From Butyrivibrio sp. INlla18 (GTDB lineage Bacteria; Bacillota; Clostridia; Lachnospirales; Lachnospiraceae), in contig NZ_FMXK01000005.1 in NCBI RefSeq assembly GCF_900103635.1, forward strand, positions 62,001-126,000: 64,000 nucleotides of DNA, written 5' to 3'. Position numbers and translations under genes: made by a program. This document shows, in pieces, positions 53,498 through 61,758 of the stretch. The notes below the pieces were generated by a model that was not told where the DNA came from, did not search any database, and saw nothing but the letters and a program-made list of their open reading frames with translations. How positions within the stretch are numbered: position 1 is the stretch's first letter; each line of letters starts with the position of its first letter.

Positions 53498-55108
53498 TTA
53501 TTTCTTTCTGATCCTAAGTAGGTGTATCAGTTCAAAGATTGCATCAAGTAGTACGAATATTCCACAGCTTAGTGTGTACCAATCAAGCCCAACCTCAGGT
53601 CCTATCATGAGGTAGCCTCCATACAAAGTCAAAAGGATTCCCTGAAATGAGTATCTTACAACTCTTAGCTTGTCATCCCAGCTAGCCTTGATGTTGATAA
53701 AGCACTGATAAGCGCTCACAAGGAATATGACTCCAAATAAGATGCTGGCAAAAAGAAATAGCGCATCATCCTTAACTATCAGCACCACATAAGCAACGAT
53801 CAGAACTATGCTGACGTTTACTCTGAGCCTTTCTTTACTAAAATCCCATTTAGCCTTTATCAAATGATAAATTGTCAGATAGGACTGATAAGCAACCAGC
53901 ACAAATATAGTTACCGCAAAGGCTGTCTTAATAAGGGAATCTGGAATCAAAAAGCATAGTGCCGCAAAGCCCACACAGAACAGGATCCTGTATATTTTTT
54001 GCTTATCCTTCTTTTCCTCCATAACCTTTCCAATAGAGGAATTCTTGATATCTGAAACCACGTTGTCCTTAACGCTCTTTAGAGGATTTAGACCCTCCGC
54101 ATTGTCACCAAGTACAGTAAAAATAAGATTCTCAAAGGCCTTAGGGCCTTCCTTGGTAAACTCCTCTACAGTGACAGCGCCATTTTCACCCATGGTATCA
54201 AAGATAGAATTGACAAATGCCTGCCTGTCCTTTAGATCATCCATCTTTTCAATGAATTTATCAAAAAGAGTATTTATCTGCTCACTGGCTGAATCATGCT
54301 CAGTAGTCGTCACCAGTCCATCACCACTAACCTGCCAGGTTAAGAGACTATGCTGCATCATCTGCGTGCCACTACTCTTAACTATGTAGTTCTCTGTTAT
54401 CTTAGGTTCAAAAATCCCACCTACAATGCAGAATTCAGGGGTAATCCTCACGCATTTATGATCAATCTTACTGACAAGCTCTGTATCAAGAACTTCATTG
54501 CAAAAACCAGGTCCATCATTTAGATAAACCTTTGCAACCTTATCAAGTTCTTCTTTTTCAAGATGTGCTACCGCAAAAAGAGCCAGATTCGCGCCTTTAG
54601 AGTGACCGGCCACATGACACTTTTCATTCCTAGCCAAAGTTCTTTTCAGATAACTGTAGGCCTTTTCCTGGGCAGGAACTTTGGTATAACTGATCATAAA
54701 GTCTTCCTTCCAGCCTACGATGGTGTCGTCAGTTCCCCTAAAGACTACAACAGCCTCTTTGTCAGAAACGTGGTAGGTCAATGCCGCAAACTGCATATTT
54801 TCTATGACGCTGGTCTCGTCCACATAGTTTGAGATAAGGACAGAACCAAATCTCTTGGACTTTGCGCACTGCTCTAAAAGTCTTCTGTCATTCCTTCCGG
54901 AAGTTATGAGCCTGAACTTCACATTTTCTCCAAGTTCATCCCATATCTCTTTGATAGTTCGCTCTCTTTTGGCTCTAAGTCCTGTAAAAGCCGGCGTCAT
55001 ATCTGCATAACCAAGGTGACAAAGGACCATAACGTCAATTTCATTCATAGGTCTTTCGTCAAAAGAGATATCACCACGCCAATTAACATAATCAATAATA
55101 TTTGCCAT
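53498..55108 (-). CDS. Mbeg1-like (DUF2974) alpha/beta hydrolase with membrane domain
   Basis: 536 aa. The N-terminal hydrolase fold has a lipase-type nucleophile elbow CHVAGHSKGANLALFAVAH (Ser near residue 169) and the NDGPGF segment of Mbeg1-like proteins; the His is less clear, perhaps in the GDGLVTTTEHD region. A helical linker precedes five or six C-terminal membrane helices (from about residue 385). It may be a membrane-anchored lipase-like enzyme acting on membrane or stored lipid. SD AAGGA is close to the ATG. It lies 45 bp before DUF5107 and 6 bp after the LRR gene. Confidence 0.82.
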   Translation of the reverse strand: MANIIDYVNWRGDISFDERPMNEIDVMVLCHLGYADMTPAFTGLRAKRERTIKEIWDELGENVKFRLITSGRNDRRLLEQCAKSKRFGSVLISNYVDETSVIENMQFAALTYHVSDKEAVVVFRGTDDTIVGWKEDFMISYTKVPAQEKAYSYLKRTLARNEKCHVAGHSKGANLALFAVAHLEKEELDKVAKVYLNDGPGFCNEVLDTELVSKIDHKCVRITPEFCIVGGIFEPKITENYIVKSSGTQMMQHSLLTWQVSGDGLVTTTEHDSASEQINTLFDKFIEKMDDLKDRQAFVNSIFDTMGENGAVTVEEFTKEGPKAFENLIFTVLGDNAEGLNPLKSVKDNVVSDIKNSSIGKVMEEKKDKQKIYRILFCVGFAALCFLIPDSLIKTAFAVTIFVLVAYQSYLTIYHLIKAKWDFSKERLRVNVSIVLIVAYVVLIVKDDALFLFASILFGVIFLVSAYQCFINIKASWDDKLRVVRYSFQGILLTLYGGYLMIGPEVGLDWYTLSCGIFVLLDAIFELIHLLRIRKK

Positions 55109-55114
55109 TTTCCT

Positions 55115-56014
55115 TCACCATTTAAATTCCAATGAGCTGCTATTATCTTTTTTCCTATCCATAAGAGCTGCGCTTACAAGAGTTAGTCCTTTGCTTGTGG
55201 CAATCTTAAGTGCATGCTCCATAGCTTCGTCTGACACTAGGTCTTTGCCATACTGATTAAGCGCCCTTATGACATCTGTTGTGTCGATCTCTTCAGAAGC
55301 CCTCTGCACAAGCCTTTCTAAGATATCCTTCATATTGGCTCTAGCATAGTCTTCATACATGATTCTAAAAGAGTCATCAAGTTCATGAGGATAGATGAGC
55401 CTTCCCACAGCTATGTCCTCAGAAATCTCATTTCCGTCTATCAGAGCTTTTTCAAAGAGCTTGTCATACTCTCTATAATTTATTTTACGCCTATCTACGC
55501 ATTCTCTGTAGGCATAACCTGAGCCGCTGATAGAAAACTGTATTGTCCTTGCCATGGTATTATCTGCAAAATCATAGACGTATTCAGGAAAAGTTAGCTG
55601 TGACGTCTCCTCCTGCCTATGAATAGTAAATCTCAAGGTCTTGTCGTTGTCCGCAAGGAAATTCCTGATAACTTCGTACCAGTCTCTTTTGATAGTAATA
55701 TCTATGTCAGTCAAGCTGTCACACTGCCTACAAACGCCGTCATAATAGTCATCAATGCTGTCATATAGTGATATCTTGTAGAGATTTCTGCAATTGTGAA
55801 AAGAAAAACCGTAAAGAGTCTTCACTGTCTCCGGAATCTGAACTATCCTAATATCATCTCTTCCAGAAAAGGCGTGATTTCCAATTGCTTCAACGCTTTT
55901 TCCATCTATTTCTGCAGGGATCACCAGGTCTCTTACTTCGCCTTCAAAGCCTGTGATCTGTATAAAATAATGATTATCTTTTTTGTGCTGTACTACTTCG
56001 TATGTAAATGGCAT
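55115..56014 (-). CDS. Leucine-rich repeat (LRR_5/BspA-like) protein
   Basis: 299 aa, no signal peptide, so cytoplasmic, unlike most BspA-like surface proteins. Repeats lie in about residues 25-110: VEAIGNHAFSGRDDIRIVQI and VKTLYGFSFHNCRNLYKISL. The C-terminal half is a helical, unassigned region. The start is ATG 56012-56014, which has AGGG 6 nt upstream; the upstream ATG at 56033-56035 coincides with the transcription start predicted from TATACT at 56042-56047 and is unlikely. It heads the cluster leading to the MoxR gene. Confidence 0.78.
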   Translation of the reverse strand: MPFTYEVVQHKKDNHYFIQITGFEGEVRDLVIPAEIDGKSVEAIGNHAFSGRDDIRIVQIPETVKTLYGFSFHNCRNLYKISLYDSIDDYYDGVCRQCDSLTDIDITIKRDWYEVIRNFLADNDKTLRFTIHRQEETSQLTFPEYVYDFADNTMARTIQFSISGSGYAYRECVDRRKINYREYDKLFEKALIDGNEISEDIAVGRLIYPHELDDSFRIMYEDYARANMKDILERLVQRASEEIDTTDVIRALNQYGKDLVSDEAMEHALKIATSKGLTLVSAALMDRKKDNSSSLEFKW

Positions 56015-56114
56015 ATCATACCCTATTTTCTTCATGTTTATAGTATACAGTTAATTGTACATCTTATTGAAAATATGTTAAACTACCACCGAAATCATAG
56101 TCTAGGAGATTCCT

Positions 56115-57302
56115 ATGTTTGATCCAGTTTCAGTAGAAAAATGCAGTTCCTACGAACAGCTCGAAATAAATAAAGCCCTTGATAACGTCATTGACGCAAT
56201 TGGCGGTCTTGACTTTGTCAAAGAAGGCATGACTATCGGCATCAAGGCTAACCTTGTAGCAGCCATGAATCCAGATAAAGCTGTCACTACTCACCCAGCA
56301 CTTTTAAAAAGACTCTGTGAGCGCATTGTGGAACTTGGCGCTAGCGTAATTGTCGGCGATAGTCCAGGAGGTCTTTTCACTCCTGCATTTGTAAGAAACG
56401 TGTACAAGACCTGCGGCCTCTACGAATTAGAAGAAGCCTTCCCAGGCAAGGTAAGACTTAACACAAATTTTGAGATAAAAGATGCCGAATTCCCAGAGGC
56501 TGTCAGCATCAAGACCTTTATCTATACAGCATGGCTTGATGATGTAGACTTTATCATCAATTTCTCCAAGCTCAAGACCCACGCCATGATGGGTATGAGC
56601 TGCGCAGTCAAGAACATGTTCGGCACAATCCCAGGCACCACCAAGCCTGAGTACCACATGCGTTTTCCTGAGGAGAACGCCTTTGCTAATCTTATGGTGG
56701 ACCTTAATGAATACTTCAAGCCAGCTTTGTACGTAGTTGACGCCATCGACGGCATGGAGGGCAATGGACCAACTGCAGGTGAAAAGAGACACATCGGCCT
56801 TGTGCTTGCATCCAAAAAGCCCTATGCCCTTGATATGGTCTGTGCTGACATAATAGGCCTTGGTATCAATGATGTTCAGACTATGAAGGCAGCCTATGAA
56901 AGAGGCCTTGGACCTAAGTCTGTAGATGAAGTAGAAGTTGTAGGTAGCGCTTTACTTCCAGATGTTAAGATCTCAGACTATAAAAAAGCTACCATCCATC
57001 AGAGTATTACCTTTGAAGGAGGTAGCGCATTTAACGCTATAAAAGCTAGTGTTGTAAAATTCCTGTTCTCAACAAAGCCTTTAGTTAAGCCTTCTGAATG
57101 TATTGGCTGCAAGAAGTGCTATGAAACTTGCCCAGCTCACGCCATTACCATGGTTACCAAGAAGGTTAAGGGGAAAGAAGCTCTTTTACCTGAAATCGAC
57201 AGAAGTAAATGTATCAAATGCTTCTGCTGCCAGGAGTTCTGCCCTAAGGGAGCCATGAAGGTTCATGAGAATCCTATAGGAAAGATGATAAATAGGAAGT
57301 GA
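56115..57302 (+). CDS. DUF362 protein with 2[4Fe-4S] ferredoxin domain
   Basis: 395 aa. The N-terminal DUF362 domain (about 1-300) has IGIKANLV, GDSPGG and NFSKLKTHAMMGMSCAVKNM. The C-terminus (about 318-385) has two ferredoxin clusters: CIGCKKCYETCPAHAI and CIKCFCCQEFCPKGAM. Such proteins are presumed electron-transfer or redox proteins of anaerobes; no substrate is established. SD AGGAG lies before the ATG. It is single and convergent with the lipid kinase gene; the short 38-bp gap holds no clear terminator. Confidence 0.9.
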   Translation: MFDPVSVEKCSSYEQLEINKALDNVIDAIGGLDFVKEGMTIGIKANLVAAMNPDKAVTTHPALLKRLCERIVELGASVIVGDSPGGLFTPAFVRNVYKTCGLYELEEAFPGKVRLNTNFEIKDAEFPEAVSIKTFIYTAWLDDVDFIINFSKLKTHAMMGMSCAVKNMFGTIPGTTKPEYHMRFPEENAFANLMVDLNEYFKPALYVVDAIDGMEGNGPTAGEKRHIGLVLASKKPYALDMVCADIIGLGINDVQTMKAAYERGLGPKSVDEVEVVGSALLPDVKISDYKKATIHQSITFEGGSAFNAIKASVVKFLFSTKPLVKPSECIGCKKCYETCPAHAITMVTKKVKGKEALLPEIDRSKCIKCFCCQEFCPKGAMKVHENPIGKMINRK

Positions 57303-57340
57303 TCATCAAAACTGGTTGAGCAGCATTCAATTTAAAATCT

Positions 57341-58249
57341 TTACTTAATCATTATTGATACTGCTTTATTTACTACTTCTATTGTAGTTTTCTTATAAGC
57401 TCCACCAAACTCACCATCTAGTGTCCACTCAATCTTTTCATCTGAAACAAGTTTAACATTTTTTACCTGCTTATAAGTAAGATATGGATTGTCTGGCTCT
57501 TTGGTTGCTAGAGCAGCAATGATAGCATTGAACTCTGCCAGATTCTTTGGAGCTCTTATGAGCAGTAGTTCCATCTGTCCGTCATCCTGCTTGATATCTG
57601 TATCTGCAAAGAGTGTCATACCTGCAACTGACGCTGAATTACTAACTGCGCCAAAGATATAATCTCCTTCTTCCATGAGGCCATCTGCCTCAATCTTCAT
57701 GTGGCAGCTATAACCCAAACTCTGTGGTATCTCAGTCATGGCGCTCAGTACATAAGCAGCGTAGCCAAGAACATTTTTAAGTTCCTGATCTGTTGCATAG
57801 CTTACCTTTGAGAAAGCTCCAAACGCCGCCACATAGTTAAAGTAGTGGTCGTTCATTTTACCTACATCGTAGGTGTATGGCCTTCCATTTACTGCAATTT
57901 CAAGAGCCTTACTTCGGACACTTGGAATTCCCAAGCCCTTTGCAAAATCATTGGTACTTCCTGATGGAATATAACCTAGAACAGGCTTCTTTTTCATATC
58001 CATAACTGCGTTCAGTACATGATTTAATGTACCATCTCCGCCGCTACATACCAGCCTTTCAATTTTTCCATCATACTCATTTATAATAGTTTCTGATGTA
58101 AGGTCAGTTCCCGGAATAATGGGATAGATTATGGGCTCGAAACCGCCTTCAGCAAGCCTAGTCACGATAGCTAATGTATCATTTCCTGCTTTCCCCATAC
58201 CTGACGTATTGTTCACCAGAACAAGCGCTTTCTTTCTTGCCATTTTCAT
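57341..58249 (-). CDS. Diacylglycerol-kinase-family lipid kinase
   Basis: 302 aa, DAGK_cat domain. Nucleotide-binding signature CSGGDGTLNHVLNAV (about residues 68-82) and YIPSGSTNDFAKGLGI, as in DgkB/YegS. It should phosphorylate a lipid such as diacylglycerol using ATP at the membrane face. SD GGAAAGAGT lies before the ATG. It is 31 bp after the DHFR gene and may be the last gene of the folate/dTMP operon. Confidence 0.93.
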   Translation of the reverse strand: MKMARKKALVLVNNTSGMGKAGNDTLAIVTRLAEGGFEPIIYPIIPGTDLTSETIINEYDGKIERLVCSGGDGTLNHVLNAVMDMKKKPVLGYIPSGSTNDFAKGLGIPSVRSKALEIAVNGRPYTYDVGKMNDHYFNYVAAFGAFSKVSYATDQELKNVLGYAAYVLSAMTEIPQSLGYSCHMKIEADGLMEEGDYIFGAVSNSASVAGMTLFADTDIKQDDGQMELLLIRAPKNLAEFNAIIAALATKEPDNPYLTYKQVKNVKLVSDEKIEWTLDGEFGGAYKKTTIEVVNKAVSIMIK

Positions 58250-58280
58250 ACTCTTTCCATATTAACAAGCTTAATATTTT

Positions 58281-58769
58281 TTATTTTCTTTTATAAGTTC
58301 TGTATGTGTAAGTAATATCAAAATATACCTGCTCTTCGCTCTCATCAACAAGTTCCCACTCAGGGTTCTCATCAAGATTTGGGAAGTACGCATCTGCTTC
58401 ATATTCCTTGTCGATCATTGTAACGATCGCTGTATCGCACAGATCAAGGAAATCTGCGTATACTCTCTCTCCTCCGATGATGAATACATCATTGGTATCA
58501 AAATCATCTACAAGCTGAAGAAGCTCTTCTCTACTGTGAGCAACAGCTGCGTCTTTTACCTTGTAGTCTTCTCTTGTAGAAAGAATGATATTATCTCTTC
58601 CTGGGAGCACAACCTGTCTTGGGAAGGTCTCAAGAGTCTTTCTTCCGTATACGATTGTCTTACCCATTGTAATATTTCTAAAGTTCTTTTGGTCAGCAGG
58701 AATGCTCACAAGGAGCTGTCCTTTGTTACCAATTGCCCAATTGCTGTCTACTGCTACGATTGCCTGCAT
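58281..58769 (-). CDS. folA: Dihydrofolate reductase
   Basis: 162 aa. Reduces dihydrofolate with NADPH. Motifs seen: AIVAVDSNWAIGNKG at the N-terminus, SIPADQKNFRNITMGKTIVYG (catalytic Asp in PAD) and VFIIGGERVYADFL. SD AAGGAGG lies 4 nt before the ATG. It is 10 bp after thymidylate synthase, the standard thyA-folA pairing. Confidence 0.96.
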   Translation of the reverse strand: MQAIVAVDSNWAIGNKGQLLVSIPADQKNFRNITMGKTIVYGRKTLETFPRQVVLPGRDNIILSTREDYKVKDAAVAHSREELLQLVDDFDTNDVFIIGGERVYADFLDLCDTAIVTMIDKEYEADAYFPNLDENPEWELVDESEEQVYFDITYTYRTYKRK

Positions 58770-58779
58770 AAAATCCTCC

Positions 58780-59631
58780 TTAGATGGCTATTGGAATATC
58801 TTTAAGCTGTTCTCCAGCGACTTCATAGCCCTCAAGTGAAACGTCATCACGAGTGAACTTGTAGAAGTCCTTAACATCTGGATTTAAGTGGAACTTAGGT
58901 GCTGGAAGAGGCTTTCTCTCAATAAGTTCCTTAATAAGTGGCACATGTCTGTCATAGATGTGAGCATCAGCAATTACATGCACAAGCTCACCAACATTCA
59001 TATCGCATGCCTGTGCAAGCATATGCACAAGAACTGCGTACTGTACTACGTTCCAGTTGTTTGCTGCCAGAACGTCCTGTGATCTCTGGTTTAATACTGC
59101 GTTAAGTGTAAGTCTGTCCTCGCCTTTTTTCTGTGTAACATTGTAAGTTACGCTGTATGCGCAAGGATAAAGATTCATCTCATGCAGATCATTAAATACA
59201 TAAGTATTTGTCATGATACGTCTGCTAAATGGGTTGTTCTTAAGGTCATAGATGACTCTGTCCATCTGGTCAAACTCGCCCTCTTTATAGATACTCTTTT
59301 GACCGATCTGATAACCATAAGCCTTACCAATTGAGCCTGTCTCGTCAGCCCACTCATCCCAGATGTGGCTGTGAAGGTCATGGATGTTATTACTCTTTTG
59401 CTGATATATCCAAAGGACCTCGTCTGTTGCGCTCTTAAGGGCAGTCTTTCTAAGAGTCATGATTGGGAACTCTTTTGACAGATCATATCTGTTGACTACG
59501 CCAAATTTCTTGATGGTGTAAGCTGGTGTTCCGTCAGGCCAGTGTGGTCTTACTTTCTCCCCTTCTGTTGATGTTCCATTTTCTAAGATATCTTTACACA
59601 TGTCGATAAAGATCTCGTCTGCTCTACTCAT
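58780..59631 (-). CDS. thyA: Thymidylate synthase ThyA
   Basis: 283 aa. Makes dTMP from dUMP and methylene-tetrahydrofolate. The catalytic Cys is in NLYPCAYSVTYNV; most ThyA proteins have PPCH here, so this motif is somewhat divergent. Other family stretches present are NPFSRRIMTN, LNQRSQDVLAANNWNVVQYA and HIYDRHVPLIKE. The start is ATG 59629-59631 after GGGAGGAG. It is 13 bp after the metallo-hydrolase gene and 10 bp before DHFR. Confidence 0.94.
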   Translation of the reverse strand: MSRADEIFIDMCKDILENGTSTEGEKVRPHWPDGTPAYTIKKFGVVNRYDLSKEFPIMTLRKTALKSATDEVLWIYQQKSNNIHDLHSHIWDEWADETGSIGKAYGYQIGQKSIYKEGEFDQMDRVIYDLKNNPFSRRIMTNTYVFNDLHEMNLYPCAYSVTYNVTQKKGEDRLTLNAVLNQRSQDVLAANNWNVVQYAVLVHMLAQACDMNVGELVHVIADAHIYDRHVPLIKELIERKPLPAPKFHLNPDVKDFYKFTRDDVSLEGYEVAGEQLKDIPIAI

Positions 59632-59644
59632 GTTTGCTCCTCCC

Positions 59645-61249
59645 TTATTTGCTCCACTTGTCACAAAGTGAATTGATCTGATCGGCGAATTTCGCCTTGT
59701 CTTTATTGGTCATGCCCTCGCTCCTTGCGATGATGCCCATGAGTCTTGCACCTGCCGCCTTAAGTCTTGCATAAACGTCAGATACAAGAGTTGATTCTTT
59801 CTTCTTAACAGGAATCGGCTTACCTTCAACCAGGATATTTCCTGATATAAGGTCAACTTCTGTTCCGCTATATGGCGCGTAGGTATCGTATCCGTGTTCG
59901 TTTCTAAGACACTCGGCAAAAGAAGTACATACACTATCTTCGCCATGAACGATGAATACCTTCTTTGGTCTCTTGGCAGTAAATCCTTCTATCCACTCTA
60001 TAAGACCGTTTTTATCAGCATGTCCTGAAAGTCCGTCAAGCTTGCAGATGTCTGCCTTGACGTCGATCGTCTCTCCAAAGAGTTTGACCTGGTCAGCTCC
60101 ATCTATGATGGCTCGTCCTGTGGTTCCGATTGACTGATATCCCACAAAAAGAATGGTGCTGTCTTCTCTCCAGAGATTGTGCTTAAGGTGATGTCTGATT
60201 CTACCTGCTTCGCACATACCTGATGCTGAGATTATGACCTTTGGCTCTGGATCTTCGTTAATAGCTCGTGACTCTTCTGTAGTAATTGCCAGGTTAAGTC
60301 CTGGGAAAGTTATTGGATTTATGTGGTTCTTAACAAGCTCCATGGCTTCTTCGTCGTAGCAGTCTGATTGATTTGCTCTGAATATTTCAGTTGCTTCAAC
60401 AGCAAGGGGACTATCTACGAACACAGGGAAGTTTGGCAGTGACTTTACAAGGCCATCTTTTTTGATCTTTCTTATAAAGTACAACATCTCCTGAGTTCTT
60501 CCTACTGCAAAAGAAGGAATGACTACGTTTCCGCCTCTTTTAAAAGTTCTCTCTAAGATCTCCGCAAGCTCTTTTATGTAATCAGGTCTTGTCTCGCTAT
60601 GAAGCCTGTCTCCATAGGTTGACTCCATGACTACATAGTCAGCATCTGGAGTCTTCTGAGGATCTCTAATTAGTGGCTGATGCTTGTTTCCTATATCTCC
60701 GGAAAAAACGATCTTCTTTGTGACATTCTTTTCAGTGAGCCAAACTTCTATGCTGGCTGATCCTAAGAGATGTCCTATATCAGTAAAGCGTATCTTGACG
60801 CCTTCGCAGATTTCTATCTCTTTGTTGTACACACATGGAATGAAGCTCTTTATGGTCTTCTCAGCATCTTCCATGGTATAGGAAGGCTCCATAAGATCTA
60901 AATCCTTAGTTCTTTTGGCCTTTCTGTTACGCCACTCAGCTTCCTGCATCTGAATATGCGCGCAGTCTCTAAGCATGATATCGCAGAGATCTACTGTAGC
61001 TTCTGTTGCATATATCTTGCCTCTAAAACCCTTAGCATATAGAAGTGGAAGATTTCCCGAGTGATCCACATGAGCATGTGTCAGGAAAACATAATCTATT
61101 TCTGGCGCTGACACTGGAAGAGGAACGTTTTCAAAATAGTCTTTGCCCTGCTCCATTCCGTAGTCAACTAAAATGTTCTTGCCGCATGCCTCAATAAAAT
61201 GGCAACTGCCTGTAACTTCATGATCTGCCCCAATAAATTTCAGTCTCAT
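59645..61249 (-). CDS. Beta-CASP metallo-hydrolase (RNase-like)
   Basis: 534 aa. The metallo-beta-lactamase fold has the HxHxDH motif HAHVDHSGN near residues 57-65, GHLLGSASIEV (H near 168) and FSGDIG (D near 190). It has beta-CASP motifs SFAVGRTQEML, SASGMCEAGR and LSGHAD, as in CPSF73/RNase J-like enzymes and YsxB-like 'exonuclease' proteins (COG1236). It likely cleaves RNA. SD GAGGTGACAAAAAT precedes the ATG. First gene of an operon with thyA and folA. Confidence 0.93.
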   Translation of the reverse strand: MRLKFIGADHEVTGSCHFIEACGKNILVDYGMEQGKDYFENVPLPVSAPEIDYVFLTHAHVDHSGNLPLLYAKGFRGKIYATEATVDLCDIMLRDCAHIQMQEAEWRNRKAKRTKDLDLMEPSYTMEDAEKTIKSFIPCVYNKEIEICEGVKIRFTDIGHLLGSASIEVWLTEKNVTKKIVFSGDIGNKHQPLIRDPQKTPDADYVVMESTYGDRLHSETRPDYIKELAEILERTFKRGGNVVIPSFAVGRTQEMLYFIRKIKKDGLVKSLPNFPVFVDSPLAVEATEIFRANQSDCYDEEAMELVKNHINPITFPGLNLAITTEESRAINEDPEPKVIISASGMCEAGRIRHHLKHNLWREDSTILFVGYQSIGTTGRAIIDGADQVKLFGETIDVKADICKLDGLSGHADKNGLIEWIEGFTAKRPKKVFIVHGEDSVCTSFAECLRNEHGYDTYAPYSGTEVDLISGNILVEGKPIPVKKKESTLVSDVYARLKAAGARLMGIIARSEGMTNKDKAKFADQINSLCDKWSK

Positions 61250-61296
61250 ATTTTTGTCACCTCATGCTTCTAAGTATACCATATCTTGTATTCCAA

Positions 61297-61325
61297 TCAA
61301 AAAGGGCCTTATCTAAAGGCCCTTT
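61297..61325. terminator. Hairpin terminator after the SH3-domain gene
   Basis: AAAGGGCCTT (61301-61310) and AAGGCCCTTT (61316-61325), a perfect 10-bp stem with a short T-run on the minus strand. It ends the BlaR1/SH3 operon ahead of the metallo-hydrolase gene. Confidence 0.82.
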
Positions 61326-61362
61326 AGTGCGTATAATTCGAAATTTTTAGTCTGCAATTATT

Positions 61363-61740
61363 TTATCTACCGCCGGGATATTTTAAATAATCCATGCAAA
61401 CATATCCCTCAACAGGAACATCAATCCATATCCATCCATCTACATGCGCTTTGTCTTTTGTTTTGTAGGGAGTATCCACAATCGTTCCATTTGGCAAAGT
61501 TGCAATAATATTGCCAGTAATAGGCCAATCTCTCACGTTAAGGTTTCCACCACTTGTTGTAACAATCAAACTGTACTTGCTTTCTTCAACATAATCAGGC
61601 CCCATCTCTTCTAAATCAGACAAATCCAATTCCACAGTTTCCATTTCAGAATCGTCTTCCTCTGCAAAAACCACCGAGTGCGGAACCAATAATGCAAAAA
61701 CCACACTACTACACAACAATGCTGCTATCACTTTCTTCAT
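61363..61740 (-). CDS. Secreted SH3-domain protein
   Basis: 125 aa. An N-terminal signal peptide (KKVIAALLCSSVVFALLVP, cleavage probably after VVFA) is followed by an acidic linker (EEDDSEMETVELDLSDLEEM) and a bacterial SH3b domain (about 55-125) with NLNVRDWPITGNIIATLPNG and GWIWIDVPVEGYVCMDYL. Such domains bind cell wall or act in sensing. SD AGGAGAAGAAGGT precedes the ATG. It is 18 bp after the BlaR1 homologue, hence likely an operon member. Confidence 0.85.
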   Translation of the reverse strand: MKKVIAALLCSSVVFALLVPHSVVFAEEDDSEMETVELDLSDLEEMGPDYVEESKYSLIVTTSGGNLNVRDWPITGNIIATLPNGTIVDTPYKTKDKAHVDGWIWIDVPVEGYVCMDYLKYPGGR

Positions 61741-61758
61741 ACCTTCTTCTCCTTTGCA

